Shown here: in pieces, positions 7,619-15,735 of the stretch
Position numbering within the stretch: the first letter of the stretch is position 1
Layout: every line of letters starts with the position of its first letter
Source of the DNA: an uncultured Muribaculaceae bacterium
GTDB lineage: Bacteria; Bacteroidota; Bacteroidia; Bacteroidales; Muribaculaceae
NCBI GenBank assembly: GCA_910584185.1
Contig: CAJTYC010000023.1
Coordinates: 1-29,235 of the forward strand
Length of the DNA stretch: 29,235 bases
Direction of reading: 5' to 3'
Notes under the pieces: model-generated
Told to the model about the DNA's origin: nothing
Seen by the model: only the letters and a program-made list of their open reading frames with translations
Databases searched by the model: none
Made by a program: the position numbers and the translations under genes

Positions 7619-8809
7619 GTGAAAGGACTAAAACGACAAATCGACAAGATGAAGCCGCAGTTCGAAAAGGGAGGGAAGTTCGAGAAACTCCACTCCGTAT
7701 TCGACGGTTTCTACACATTCCTTTTCACGCCGAACGAAACTTCGCACAGCGGAGTGCACATTCACGACAGCAATGACTCAAAGCGCACCATGATTATGGT
7801 GGTGTTAGCCCTTATGCCCTGCTGCCTGTTCGGCATGTGGAACATCGGCTACCAGCATTACTTGGCAATCGGTAGCACGGACCAAGGGTTCCTCAGCATG
7901 TTCATCTACGGTTTATTCGCAGTGCTGCCGCAGATACTCACCGCCTACATCGTGGGGTTGGGCATAGAGTTCGTCGTGGCCCAGATGCGCGGACATGAAA
8001 TCCAGGAGGGTTTCCTGGTTTCGGGTATACTTATCCCGATGATATGTCCCGTCGACACGCCTTGGTGGATGCTCGCAATCGCAGTGGCATTTGCTGTGAT
8101 ATTTGCCAAGGAGGTATTTGGCGGCACCGGCTACAACTTCTTGAACGTGGCACTTGTGACACGCGCCTTCCTCTTCTTCAGCTATCCATCCAAGATGAGC
8201 GGTGACGGAGTTTTCGTGCAGCTCGGAACCGGACAGCCGGTAGATGCATTCACAGGAGCTACACCGCTCGGACAGCTTGCCTCAGGTTCGGCCGACACGG
8301 TGATTACCAACATCGTTGGCAACCCATTGACCTCAAGCGATATATTCTTCGGACTTTATCCCGGTTCATGGGGAGAGACGTCAGTGTTCTGCATACTGAT
8401 AGGCATGGCGATACTTTTGATTTCCGGCATGGCCAACTGGCGCATAATACTCTCCGGACTTGTAGGTGGATTCATAATGGCATTTGTGGCACACCACTGG
8501 GCATCACCGCTTTATCCGGTCTCATATCTGCAGCCGTTGGAACAGTTGGGACTCGGAGGCTTCATGTTTGCCATCACATTCATGGCCACTGACCCGGTGA
8601 CAGCATGCCGCACCAAGACCGGCATGTATATCTACGGAGCATTGATAGGCATAATCGCCATCTTGATACGAATCTACAATACGGGTTATCCTGAAGGCGC
8701 GATGCTTGCAGTGCTGCTGATGAACTGCTTCGCACCGCTGATCGACTACTGCGTGGTCAATGCCAACGTGCGCCGCCGCATGCGACGAGTCACAGTCAAG
8801 AACTCCTAA
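7619..8809 (+). CDS. nqrB: Na+-translocating NADH:quinone reductase subunit B
   Basis: 396 aa from a GTG start at 7619, where family similarity begins (KGLKRQIDKMKPQFEKGGKF). This integral-membrane subunit carries a covalent FMN and the riboflavin/quinone region. The flavin-attachment motif FTGATPLG is present, with the acceptor Thr at residue 215 (equivalent to Thr236 in Vibrio). About ten hydrophobic helices are visible (for example residues 60-80, 104-124, 160-178, 255-275 and 345-375). The NqrB signature GGTGYNFLNVALVTRAFLFF is intact. NqrC starts 12 bp downstream, consistent with one transcript and stoichiometric subunits. Confidence 0.96.
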   Translation: MKGLKRQIDKMKPQFEKGGKFEKLHSVFDGFYTFLFTPNETSHSGVHIHDSNDSKRTMIMVVLALMPCCLFGMWNIGYQHYLAIGSTDQGFLSMFIYGLFAVLPQILTAYIVGLGIEFVVAQMRGHEIQEGFLVSGILIPMICPVDTPWWMLAIAVAFAVIFAKEVFGGTGYNFLNVALVTRAFLFFSYPSKMSGDGVFVQLGTGQPVDAFTGATPLGQLASGSADTVITNIVGNPLTSSDIFFGLYPGSWGETSVFCILIGMAILLISGMANWRIILSGLVGGFIMAFVAHHWASPLYPVSYLQPLEQLGLGGFMFAITFMATDPVTACRTKTGMYIYGALIGIIAILIRIYNTGYPEGAMLAVLLMNCFAPLIDYCVVNANVRRRMRRVTVKNS

Positions 8810-8821
8810 CCATAAATCGAA

Positions 8822-9562
8822 ATGAACCGTCAAAGCAATACATATACAATAATCTACTCCATTATATTGGTGGCAGTAGTGGGTTTGGCGCTCTCGATAG
8901 TTTACCAGGCCTTGCGTCCGAAGCAGGTAGAGAACATCGACAACGACACAAAACGGCAGATACTCGCTGCTGCGCTCATCAGCCCCAAAGAGGGAGAGTC
9001 AGTAGCGGACTTATATTCAGAATATATCACTGATTCATATATCGTAAACACCAAAGGTGAGAAGGTTGATGCAGGCACAGACCCGTTCAAGGTCAATGTG
9101 GCCGATCAAGTGAAAGAGGCAGACATGTCGAAACGTCTCCTGCCGGTGTTCGTATGCAATCTCTCGGGCAAGGGAGCCGGAGCCGATGCTGCGGGCGATA
9201 ATGTGAAATATATCATACCGGTGTATGGTGCCGGACTCTGGGGCCCGATATGGGGCTATGTGGCAATGGATGCCAACGGAGAGAACATCTACGGAGCATA
9301 CTTCGCACACCAGGGAGAGACACCCGGACTTGGTGCTGAAATCGAGAAACCGGCATTCAGCGACCAATTCCAGGGCAAGGACATCTTCTCGCAAGATGGA
9401 GCATTCCAGTCGATTAAAGTCGTAAAGAATGCACCCGACCCACTTCCCGACAACGAGGTGCATGCCATAAGCGGAGGCACGATCACCAGCCAGGGAGTTC
9501 AGAAGATGCTATCGAACTCGCTTGAACCATACACCGCATTTTTCAAATCGCTCAAAAAATAA
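8822..9562 (+). CDS. nqrC: Na+-translocating NADH:quinone reductase subunit C
   Basis: 246 aa. A single N-terminal helix (about 10-30, TIIYSIILVAVVGLALSIVY) anchors a periplasmic FMN-binding domain. The covalent flavin site reads ISGGTITSQGVQ, with acceptor Thr220. The Vibrio motif is SGAT, so Ala is Gly here; the Thr is kept. The domain also shows YGAGLWGPIWGYVAMD and HQGETPGLGAEI, both standard for NqrC. A flavin transferase ApbE is needed to load NqrB and NqrC but is not in the window. Gaps to nqrB (12 bp) and nqrD (17 bp) are short. Confidence 0.96.
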   Translation: MNRQSNTYTIIYSIILVAVVGLALSIVYQALRPKQVENIDNDTKRQILAAALISPKEGESVADLYSEYITDSYIVNTKGEKVDAGTDPFKVNVADQVKEADMSKRLLPVFVCNLSGKGAGADAAGDNVKYIIPVYGAGLWGPIWGYVAMDANGENIYGAYFAHQGETPGLGAEIEKPAFSDQFQGKDIFSQDGAFQSIKVVKNAPDPLPDNEVHAISGGTITSQGVQKMLSNSLEPYTAFFKSLKK

Positions 9563-9579
9563 TTTCAGAATAAGCTATC

Positions 9580-10200
9580 ATGAATCTGAAAAAAACATTC
9601 TTACCGCTGTTCAACCCGTTGTCGAAAGACAATCCGGTTATTGTGCAGGTGCTCGGCATATGCTCGGCACTTGCGGTGACAGCGAAAATGGAGCCGGCAC
9701 TGGTGATGACCATCTCAGTGACAGCCGTGCTCGCGCTTGCCAACGTCATCATATCGCTGATGCGCAACACCATACCCTCATCCATACGAATCATAGTGCA
9801 GCTTGTGGTTGTTGCTGCGCTCGTGGTCATAGTGGACCAGGTGCTGAAGGCATATACCTACGATGTGTCGAAAGCGCTCTCGGTGTTTATCGGCCTAATC
9901 ATCACCAACTGTATCATCATGGGTCGTCTGGAGGCATTCGCGCTCAACAACCGTCCTTGGCCGGCATTTCTCGACGGAATCGGCAACGGACTTGGTTACG
10001 GCATAATATTGATAATAGTGTCATTCTTCCGCGAGCTCCTCGGCAGCGGCACACTCTTCGGCTGCCAGGTGTTCCCGCAGAGTTGGTATGATGCCGGCTA
10101 CATGAACAACGGCCTCATGATATTGCCTCCTATGGCACTCATCGTAGTGGCATGCATCATATGGGCACACCGTGCAATCAATAAAGATCTTCAGGAATAA
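9580..10200 (+). CDS. nqrD: Na+-translocating NADH:quinone reductase subunit D
   Basis: 206 aa, six-helix membrane subunit. The start is the ATG at 9580 (MNLKKTFLPLFNPLSKDNPV), the expected NqrD N-terminus. Cys28 (LGICSAL) and Cys111 (IITNCIIMGR) sit in the half-membrane helices that, with the matching NqrE cysteines, hold the intramembrane Fe-S centre in solved Na+-NQR structures. The EAFALNNRPWPAFLDGIGNG loop and FFRELLGSGTLFG are NqrD/RnfE hallmarks. NQR context rather than Rnf makes this NqrD. nqrE starts 15 bp after the stop. Confidence 0.96.
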   Translation: MNLKKTFLPLFNPLSKDNPVIVQVLGICSALAVTAKMEPALVMTISVTAVLALANVIISLMRNTIPSSIRIIVQLVVVAALVVIVDQVLKAYTYDVSKALSVFIGLIITNCIIMGRLEAFALNNRPWPAFLDGIGNGLGYGIILIIVSFFRELLGSGTLFGCQVFPQSWYDAGYMNNGLMILPPMALIVVACIIWAHRAINKDLQE

Positions 10201-10215
10201 TAAAGACGTCAAGAT

Positions 10216-10830
10216 ATGGAAAATCTGAATTTATTCATAAGGTCGATATTTATCGACAACATGATATTCGCCTACTTCCTGGGCATGTGTTCGTATCTGG
10301 CGGTATCGAAAAATGTAAAGACAGCCTTCGGACTCGGCGTTGCCGTCACATTTGTGCTGATGATAGCATTGCCGGTGTGCTGGTGCATCAACGAATACCT
10401 GCTCAAGCCGGGAGCGCTGAGCTGGCTTGGTGCGGAATATGCCGGTGCAGACCTTTCGTTTCTCGGCCTTATCATGTTTATCGCGGTCATTGCCACCTTG
10501 GTGCAGATACTTGAGATGTTCATAGAGAAATATAGTCCCGGACTGTATAACTCATTAGGTATCTTCTTGCCGCTGATAGCTGTGAATTGCGCCATATTGG
10601 GAGCGGTGCTGTTTATGCAGCAGCGAGACTTCAGCAATGCGTGGACGGCTACTGTCTACGGAGTTGGTTCCGGCATAGGCTGGCTTTTGGCTATCGTATG
10701 TCTTGCGGCCATACGCGAACGTCTCAACGAGAAAGTGATACCGGCACCGCTGCGCGGCATCGGCATAACATTTATCATCACAGGTCTGATGGGCATAGCG
10801 TTCATGAGCTTCCTCGGCATAAAGCTGTGA
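10216..10830 (+). CDS. nqrE: Na+-translocating NADH:quinone reductase subunit E
   Basis: 204 aa, six-helix membrane protein homologous and antiparallel to NqrD. Cys25 (FLGMCSYLAVS) and Cys125 (IAVNCAILGAVLF) are the conserved pair expected to complete the intramembrane Fe-S site with NqrD. The N-terminal FIRSIFIDNMIFAYFLGMC and the C-terminal PLRGIGITFIITGLMGIAFM match the family, and the length is standard. nqrF begins 29 bp later. Confidence 0.96.
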   Translation: MENLNLFIRSIFIDNMIFAYFLGMCSYLAVSKNVKTAFGLGVAVTFVLMIALPVCWCINEYLLKPGALSWLGAEYAGADLSFLGLIMFIAVIATLVQILEMFIEKYSPGLYNSLGIFLPLIAVNCAILGAVLFMQQRDFSNAWTATVYGVGSGIGWLLAIVCLAAIRERLNEKVIPAPLRGIGITFIITGLMGIAFMSFLGIKL

Positions 10831-10859
10831 CACCGTCATACATAAAATAGAATAAGAAG

Positions 10860-12149
10860 ATGATATTGACAGATATTATATGGGGAAATGTGATAGCGGC
10901 ATCGCTCATATTTCTCGTGATAGTGCTCGTGCTGACCATAATCCTTCTGCTCGCCAAGTCGTGGCTCGTAAACAGCGGAGAAGTCAGCATATCGATCAAC
11001 GAAGGCTCCAAGGTGCTTCATGCCGCTGCCGGCAAATCATTGCTCGCTACGCTCAACGACAACGGTGTTCACCTGTCGAGTGCGTGCGGTGGCAAAGGAA
11101 GCTGCGGACAGTGCAAGCTTCAGGTAGTGTCGGGAGGTGGAGACATACTCCCCACCGAGGCAGTACACTTCTCACGCAAGCAGATCAAAGACCACTGGCG
11201 TCTCGGCTGCCAGGTGAAGGTGAAGTCAGACCTCGAAGTGAAAGTGGACCAGGCCGCCCTCGATGTGAAAGAATGGGAGTGCGAGGTGATCAGCAACAAG
11301 AACGTGGCTACGTTTATCAAGGAATTCATCGTGCAGCTGCCCAAGGGTGAGCATATGAACTTTATCCCGGGTAGCTACGCGCAGATACGCATACCTCAGT
11401 ATGAGATGGACTACGACAAAGATATCGACAAGTCGCTCATCGGTGATGAATATCTGCCTGCATGGGAGAAATTCGGACTCTTCACGCTCAAGGCCAAGAA
11501 TACTGAAGACACCGTGCGTGCATACTCGATGGCCAACTATCCGGAGGAGGGTGACCGCTTTATGCTCACAGTGCGTATCGCCACGCCGCCGTTCAAGCCG
11601 AAACCCCAAGTTGGCTTCCAGAACGTGCCCGCCGGTATCGCATCAAGCTATATCTTCTCGCTCAAACCGGGCGACAAGGTGCTGATGAGCGGCCCCTATG
11701 GAGACTTCCACCCGATAGTCAACTCTAAGGCAGAGATGATATGGGTTGGCGGTGGCGCCGGTATGGCCCCTCTCCGTGCCCAGATAATGTGGATGACCAA
11801 GACACGTCAATGCCGCGACCGCGAGATGCACTACTTCTACGGAGCGCGCGCACTCAACGAGGTGTTCTATCTCGACGACTTCTTGCAGCTGGAAAAAGAA
11901 TTCCCCAACTTCCACTTCCATCTGGCACTCGACCGTCCGGACCCGGCAGCCGATGCCGCAGGTGTGAAGTATACCGCGGGCTTTGTGCATGACGTCATGT
12001 TCAAGACATATCTCAAAGACCATGAGGCACCCGAAGATATAGAGTACTACATGTGCGGTCCCGGCCCGATGAGCAATGCTGTCAACAACATGCTCTACAA
12101 CCTCGGTGTGGAACCGGAAAGCATCCATTACGACAACTTCGGAGGCTGA
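10860..12149 (+). CDS. nqrF: Na+-translocating NADH:quinone reductase subunit F, NADH-oxidising
   Basis: 429 aa. This is the electron-entry subunit: NADH to FAD to 2Fe-2S. One N-terminal helix (about 6-33) is followed by a ferredoxin domain with Cys76, Cys82, Cys85 and Cys117 ligating the 2Fe-2S cluster (SACGGKGSCGQCK and LGCQ). A ferredoxin-reductase module comes next: an FAD motif RAYSMANYP near residue 220, NAD-binding GGGAGMAPLRAQI around 298-310, and the C-terminal YMCGPGPM. The length is slightly above the 408 aa of Vibrio NqrF. It ends the nqr set. glyA starts 66 bp downstream with no visible terminator, so some read-through is possible. Confidence 0.97.
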   Translation: MILTDIIWGNVIAASLIFLVIVLVLTIILLLAKSWLVNSGEVSISINEGSKVLHAAAGKSLLATLNDNGVHLSSACGGKGSCGQCKLQVVSGGGDILPTEAVHFSRKQIKDHWRLGCQVKVKSDLEVKVDQAALDVKEWECEVISNKNVATFIKEFIVQLPKGEHMNFIPGSYAQIRIPQYEMDYDKDIDKSLIGDEYLPAWEKFGLFTLKAKNTEDTVRAYSMANYPEEGDRFMLTVRIATPPFKPKPQVGFQNVPAGIASSYIFSLKPGDKVLMSGPYGDFHPIVNSKAEMIWVGGGAGMAPLRAQIMWMTKTRQCRDREMHYFYGARALNEVFYLDDFLQLEKEFPNFHFHLALDRPDPAADAAGVKYTAGFVHDVMFKTYLKDHEAPEDIEYYMCGPGPMSNAVNNMLYNLGVEPESIHYDNFGG

Positions 12150-12215
12150 TGTGAGGAGACATTACAACAAATGAGAATGCCTATAAATTTAATAACATAA
12201 CAACACATTCGAATT

Positions 12216-13496
12216 ATGAAGAGAGACAATGAGGTTTTTGACATCATAGACCGCGAGCATCTTCGCCAGCGTCGTGGCATTGAACTTATTGCCAGCGAAA
12301 ACTTCGTGAGCGATGAGGTAATGCGAGCCATGGGTTCGTGTCTCACCAACAAGTATGCAGAGGGTTATCCCGCAAAGCGCTACTATGGCGGCTGCCAGGT
12401 GGTCGACGAAGCGGAGAACCTTGCAATCGAGAGAGCCAAAAAACTTTTTGGCGCGGAATGGGCAAATGTGCAGCCTCACAGTGGCGCACAGGCCAACATG
12501 GCAGTGTTCATGGCATGCCTTCAGCCCGGTGACAAATTCCTGGGCATGGACCTCAGCCATGGCGGACACCTCAGCCACGGCAGCCCCGTGAATTTCTCAG
12601 GCTTGATGTTCGAGCCTATCAGCTACACAGTGGAGGAGGCTACAGGTCGCGTGAACTATGAGGAGATGGAGGCCAAGGCTCGTGCAGAGCGTCCGAAACT
12701 GATTATCGCCGGTGCGAGCGCATACAGCCGAGAATGGGATTATGCACGCATACGCGCACTCGCGGACGAGATCGGTGCAATCTTCATGGTAGATATGGCG
12801 CATCCTGCAGGTCTTATAGCAGCCGGACTGCTCGAGAACCCCGTGAAACATGCTCATATCGTAACCACTACCACTCACAAGACACTCCGTGGACCTCGCG
12901 GCGGCATGATCTTGATGGGTAAAGATTTCGATAATCCTTGGGGCAAGAAGACTCCGAAGGGTGAGATAAAGAAAATGTCGGCGCTTCTGGACTCTACGGT
13001 ATTCCCCGGTGTGCAGGGTGGCCCGCTCGAGCATGTCATCGCAGCCAAGGCAGTAGCCTTTGGCGAGGCACTTCAGCCTGAATGGAAAGAATATGCCATC
13101 CAGGTAAAGAAGAACGCCGATGCGCTTGCCAACGCTCTTATGTCGCGTGGCTACAAGATTATCTCTGACGGTACAGACAACCACTGCATGCTTGTGGACC
13201 TTCGCCCGAAGTTCCCCGATATGAGCGGCAAGAAAGCCGAGCGAGTGCTTGTGGAGGCTGACATCACTGCCAACAAGAACATGGTGCCCTACGACTCACG
13301 CAGTCCGTTCCTCACCAGCGGTTTACGCTTCGGCACAGCGGCAATCACCACACGTGGTGCCAAAGAAGAACTTATGGAGACTATTGCAGGCCTTATTGAC
13401 CGCGTGCTTAGCGACGCAGACAATGAGGAGACAATCAAGGCAGTACGTCAGGAAGTGAATGAAATGATGAACGACTATCCGATGTTCGCTTGGTAA
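12216..13496 (+). CDS. glyA: serine hydroxymethyltransferase
   Basis: 426 aa. This PLP enzyme interconverts serine plus tetrahydrofolate with glycine plus methylene-tetrahydrofolate in the cytosol, the main source of one-carbon units. Motifs are IELIASENFVSDEV, NKYAEGYPAKRYYGGC, NVQPHSGAQANMAVF, SHGGHLSHGSPVN and the PLP lysine in TTTTHKTLRGPRGG (Lys222; Lys229 in E. coli). The C-terminal part has SPFLTSGLRFGTAAITTRG. There is an insert SREWDYARI around 170-180. The length is normal. It is followed by a hairpin that may end the transcript. Confidence 0.97.
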   Translation: MKRDNEVFDIIDREHLRQRRGIELIASENFVSDEVMRAMGSCLTNKYAEGYPAKRYYGGCQVVDEAENLAIERAKKLFGAEWANVQPHSGAQANMAVFMACLQPGDKFLGMDLSHGGHLSHGSPVNFSGLMFEPISYTVEEATGRVNYEEMEAKARAERPKLIIAGASAYSREWDYARIRALADEIGAIFMVDMAHPAGLIAAGLLENPVKHAHIVTTTTHKTLRGPRGGMILMGKDFDNPWGKKTPKGEIKKMSALLDSTVFPGVQGGPLEHVIAAKAVAFGEALQPEWKEYAIQVKKNADALANALMSRGYKIISDGTDNHCMLVDLRPKFPDMSGKKAERVLVEADITANKNMVPYDSRSPFLTSGLRFGTAAITTRGAKEELMETIAGLIDRVLSDADNEETIKAVRQEVNEMMNDYPMFAW

Positions 13497-13531
13497 CATT
13501 GGAGTCCGACTCATAAAGATTAACAGACAGG

Positions 13532-13575
13532 GGAAGCCGGAACGCAAATGGATGCACTCCGGCTTCCGTGCTTTA
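13532..13575 (+). terminator. probable hairpin terminator after glyA
   Basis: A perfect 10-bp stem, GGAAGCCGGA (13532-13541) with TCCGGCTTCC (13558-13567), has a 16-nt loop. It lies 35 bp after the glyA stop. The run of T after it is weak (GTGCTTT), so termination may be partial and bioD could receive read-through. Confidence 0.6.
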
Positions 13576-13666
13576 AGAAAAATACACTTGCTTTAAGAAA
13601 AGCAAACTTGACTTTAAGAAAAAGTACACTTGCTTTAAGAAAAGCAAACTTGACTTTAAGAAAAAG
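13571..13666 (+). repeat. composite tandem repeat immediately upstream of bioD
   Basis: Five head-to-tail units of 20-21 bp begin with CTTTAAGAAAA. Two alternating types exist: A ends in TACACTTG and B ends in GCAAACTTGA. The order is A (13571), B (13591), A (13612), B (13633) and a partial A (13654-13666). The higher-order period is 41-42 bp and the two B units are identical. The array ends 5 bp before the bioD ATG. Confidence 0.92.
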
Positions 13667-13671
13667 TTATT

Positions 13672-14319
13672 ATGAATAATTGGCCTTCCAAGATATTTGT
13701 TACCGGCACTGACACCGATGCCGGCAAGAGTTATGCCACCGGATGGCTTGCCAACCTTATAAACAGCAAGGGAGGCAACGCCATGACCATGAAATTTGTG
13801 CAGACCGGCAATAACGACATGAGCGAGGATATCGAGGTGCATCGCCGCATTATGGGTATTGGTTATACCGAATTTGACCTTGACCATACCACGGCACCCG
13901 AAATATTCACATACCCCTGTAGCCCGGACTTGGCCGCCCGCATAGATGGGAGGGAAATAGATTTCGACAAAATAGACAACGCCGCCGACAAGTTGACATC
14001 CGTTTACGGCACATTGCTTATTGAAGGTGCCGGAGGACTAATGGTGCCTCTGAAGGGTGACTATCTTACCATAGACTATGTGAAAGACCGGAAACTGCCG
14101 GTTGTACTTGTCACCAACGGCAAGTTAGGTTCGATAAGCCATACATTATTAGCTCTTGATGCTATAAAGAGACACGGACTCAATCTTTGCGCCGTAATTT
14201 ACAACCCACATTTCGATTATGACAAAATAATTTCAGAAGATACGCGTAATTATATAAGACGATGCGTTGAAGAGAATTTTGAGGGAGCAATATACCTTGA
14301 GATGTCTTCACTTACATGA
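13672..14319 (+). CDS. bioD: dethiobiotin synthetase
   Basis: 215 aa. It uses ATP and CO2 to close the ureido ring of 7,8-diaminopelargonate, giving dethiobiotin, the step before BioB. The P-loop GTDTDAGKS lies at residues 12-20 (the usual family form is GTDTGVGKT). KFVQTG near 41-46 is the substrate-binding KPVQTG equivalent, IEGAGGLMVPL near 122-132 is the second family signature, and LVTNGKLGSISHTLL follows. The length is normal. The start ATG at 13672 lies directly after a composite tandem repeat with no obvious promoter of its own. The gene sits 8.9 kb from bioA-bioF-bioGC, split off from the rest of the biotin pathway. The exonuclease gene starts 16 bp after its stop. Confidence 0.93.
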   Translation: MNNWPSKIFVTGTDTDAGKSYATGWLANLINSKGGNAMTMKFVQTGNNDMSEDIEVHRRIMGIGYTEFDLDHTTAPEIFTYPCSPDLAARIDGREIDFDKIDNAADKLTSVYGTLLIEGAGGLMVPLKGDYLTIDYVKDRKLPVVLVTNGKLGSISHTLLALDAIKRHGLNLCAVIYNPHFDYDKIISEDTRNYIRRCVEENFEGAIYLEMSSLT

Positions 14320-14335
14320 CCATCATGAAGAGAAA

Positions 14336-15034
14336 ATGAACCAAAGTAACGAATTAAAACGATATCCTCAGATTCCGGGCAAGATTTGGAAGACCTCCAT
14401 AACAAAAGAAGAACTTTCAGGTTTGCCGGCGGAGGTATATAGCGGGACAATACACTTAATCGACAAGGAAGAGGATATAGCCGAGGCCGTAAACGTATTG
14501 TGCAGCCAGAGCGTCATAGGCTTCGACACGGAGACCAAGCCATCATTCAGACGTGGAGAACGCAACACAGTCTCGCTTCTTCAATTGTCTACCGCGACTG
14601 ACACATATCTCTTCCGACTGAATCGTGTAGGCTTACCTGCCGGTGTATGTGAGATTCTTGAGGATGAAAATATACTGAAAATCGGTGTTTCGATACATGA
14701 TGATTTTCTGAATTTGCACAAGAAGTTCAAACTCAATCCCAAGGGATTCGTAGACCTTCAGACATATGTAAAAAATTTCAATATAGCAGACAACAGCCTG
14801 TCGCGCATATACGGCATATTATTTGACAAGCGGATATCGAAGGGACAGCGATTAAGCAATTGGGAGGCACCATCGCTTACCCAACACCAGCAGGAATATG
14901 CAGCACTCGATGCGTTGGCATGCGTGAACATATATAACCATCTTCTCACTCACGGCTTCGACTATCGGACATCGAAATATTACCGGGAGTTTGAAGACCC
15001 TAATTTCCAACATGAACATTTAGGTCAAAACTGA
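14336..15034 (+). CDS. DnaQ-like (RNase D/WRN-type) 3'-5' exonuclease
   Basis: 232 aa. The start is taken as the ATG at 14336 (MNQSNELKRYPQIPGK); an upstream in-frame extension overlaps bioD and is not family-like. DEDDy-type catalytic residues are visible: Asp64 and Glu66 in VIGFDTETKPSF (Exo I), Asp122 in SIHDDFLNL (Exo II), and Tyr188/Asp192 in YAALDALACVNIY (Exo III). It also has VDLQTYVKNFNI and LSNWEAPSLTQHQQ, which is the RNase D pattern. It is shorter than E. coli RNase D and lacks an HRDC domain. This is the stand-alone WRN-exonuclease-like form common in Bacteroidetes, probably acting in DNA or RNA end processing. It is likely co-transcribed with bioD (16-bp gap), with no evident functional link. 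Confidence 0.9.
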   Translation: MNQSNELKRYPQIPGKIWKTSITKEELSGLPAEVYSGTIHLIDKEEDIAEAVNVLCSQSVIGFDTETKPSFRRGERNTVSLLQLSTATDTYLFRLNRVGLPAGVCEILEDENILKIGVSIHDDFLNLHKKFKLNPKGFVDLQTYVKNFNIADNSLSRIYGILFDKRISKGQRLSNWEAPSLTQHQQEYAALDALACVNIYNHLLTHGFDYRTSKYYREFEDPNFQHEHLGQN

Positions 15035-15103
15035 CCCGGCTTTTGGCTTATTCTCATTTTGATGCACATAAACATGTGTGCTCGACCTATAAAAATTTTC
15101 GTT

Positions 15104-15319
15104 ATGCCTGAACGTCAACTTAAAGGGAAAAAGAAGAAAGTGCCACGCAGCGTATGGATGCCGGCATTGCTATTGATATATCTATTTGGTATGACACTTT
15201 GGTTCGCTCCGCAACTCATCGCAAATGGTGAGATTGCCCGGCTTGTCATTGTGTTTTGCTCGGAGATACTGATAATTGTTTTGCTTCGTTATTTCTTGAT
15301 TAAGAGAGAGAAATCTTGA
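15104..15319 (+). CDS. small two-helix membrane protein, hypothetical
   Basis: 71 aa from the ATG at 15104 (MPERQLKGKKKKVPRS). Earlier in-frame starts at 15062 and 15074 exist, but they add a non-hydrophobic, unlikely leader. A strongly basic N-terminus (residues 5-12) precedes two hydrophobic helices at about 18-36 (MPALLLIYLFGMTLWFAP) and 42-62 (ARLVIVFCSEILIIVLLRYF), giving a cytoplasmic N-terminus by the positive-inside rule. It is not recognised as a named family. It follows the exonuclease by 69 bp. The adjacent 416 bp downstream are repeat-rich and non-coding, so its transcript end is unclear. Confidence 0.6.
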   Translation: MPERQLKGKKKKVPRSVWMPALLLIYLFGMTLWFAPQLIANGEIARLVIVFCSEILIIVLLRYFLIKREKS

Positions 15320-15350
15320 GCTTTTCGTTTGTGCGGGTTGCCTTGGACAC

Positions 15351-15390
15351 GGCTTGGGATGGCTTGGGTTGGAATGGGTTGGAATGGCAC
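15351..15390 (+). repeat. four 10-bp G-rich tandem units
   Basis: The units are GGCTTGGGAT, GGCTTGGGTT, GGAATGGGTT and GGAATGGCAC in a row. Regular GG/GGG runs make a two-tetrad G-quadruplex possible on the + strand. They lie 30 bp after the stop of the small membrane protein. Confidence 0.8.
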
Positions 15391-15524
15391 GGTCTGTCGC
15401 CCTTCGAGCGCCCACAGAACAAAAATTGACTCTAATTTTCTTTTTTTTCACTTATGCATCTCTCTTTTGCATATCCCTTTTGAATCTTTCTTTGACATAT
15501 CTCTTTGGCTGCAACTCTTTTGCT

Positions 15525-15570
15525 ATAACTCTTTTTGCTGTAATCCTTTTGGCTGTAATCCTTTTGGCTG
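15525..15570 (+). repeat. 15-bp repeat TTTTGGCTGTAATCC
   Basis: About three successive units of GCTGTAATCCTTTTG type lie within a longer T-rich tract. They are followed by GGCTTTTTGTT units at about 15600-15640. The units are in frame on the minus strand, where they read S-Q-K-D-Y repeats. Confidence 0.75.
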
Positions 15571-15671
15571 CGGCTTTTTAGTGGGTGCTTTTTTTGCGGC
15601 TTTTTTTGGTTGGCTTTTTGTTGGCTTTTTGTTGGCACCTTTTTGATTATTATTATTTTTTTGGTTGGATT

Positions 15672-15703
15672 TTTTTATTTTTTAATTTTTCATTTTAACT
15701 TTG
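15672..15703 (+). promoter_or_regulatory. putative promoter of the CstA-family gene
   Basis: TAACTTTG at 15696-15703 matches the -7 consensus TAnnTTTG. TTTT at 15672-15675 (3 of 4 to TTTG) lies 20 bp upstream, within a T-rich tract, so the -33 call is weak. The predicted leader is about 27 nt. Confidence 0.5.
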
Positions 15704-15735
15704 TTAATTGTAACCAACTTTTAAAATCTGACATC

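Larger units (their letters stand above)
15320..15735 (+). other. repeat-rich, strand-asymmetric gene-free region upstream of the CstA gene
   Basis: This 416-bp stretch has two parts. 15351-15390 is G-rich with four 10-bp units. From about 15440 to 15690 the + strand is a pyrimidine/T-rich tract with 15-bp and 11-bp reiterations. Just before the CstA gene there is a -7-like box at 15696-15703. A 68-codon frame on the minus strand (15432-15638) reads a Lys/Gln/Ser-rich repeat. I do not call it as a gene, but it is described in the findings. Confidence 0.6.

Noticed and set aside
6179..12149. Possible Rnf complex
   Set aside because: NqrA, NqrB and NqrF with FAD/ferredoxin-reductase architecture are present, and no RnfB polyferredoxin; this is Na+-NQR.
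13571..13666. Possible CRISPR array
   Set aside because: Units are contiguous with no unique spacers and no cas genes nearby; it is a plain tandem repeat.
14267..14335. Upstream start for the exonuclease gene
   Set aside because: Overlaps bioD and adds a His/Arg-rich stretch with no match to the family.
15329..15646. 105-codon + frame through the T-rich tract
   Set aside because: Phe/Cys/Gly low complexity from poly-T repeats; no start context and no family resemblance.
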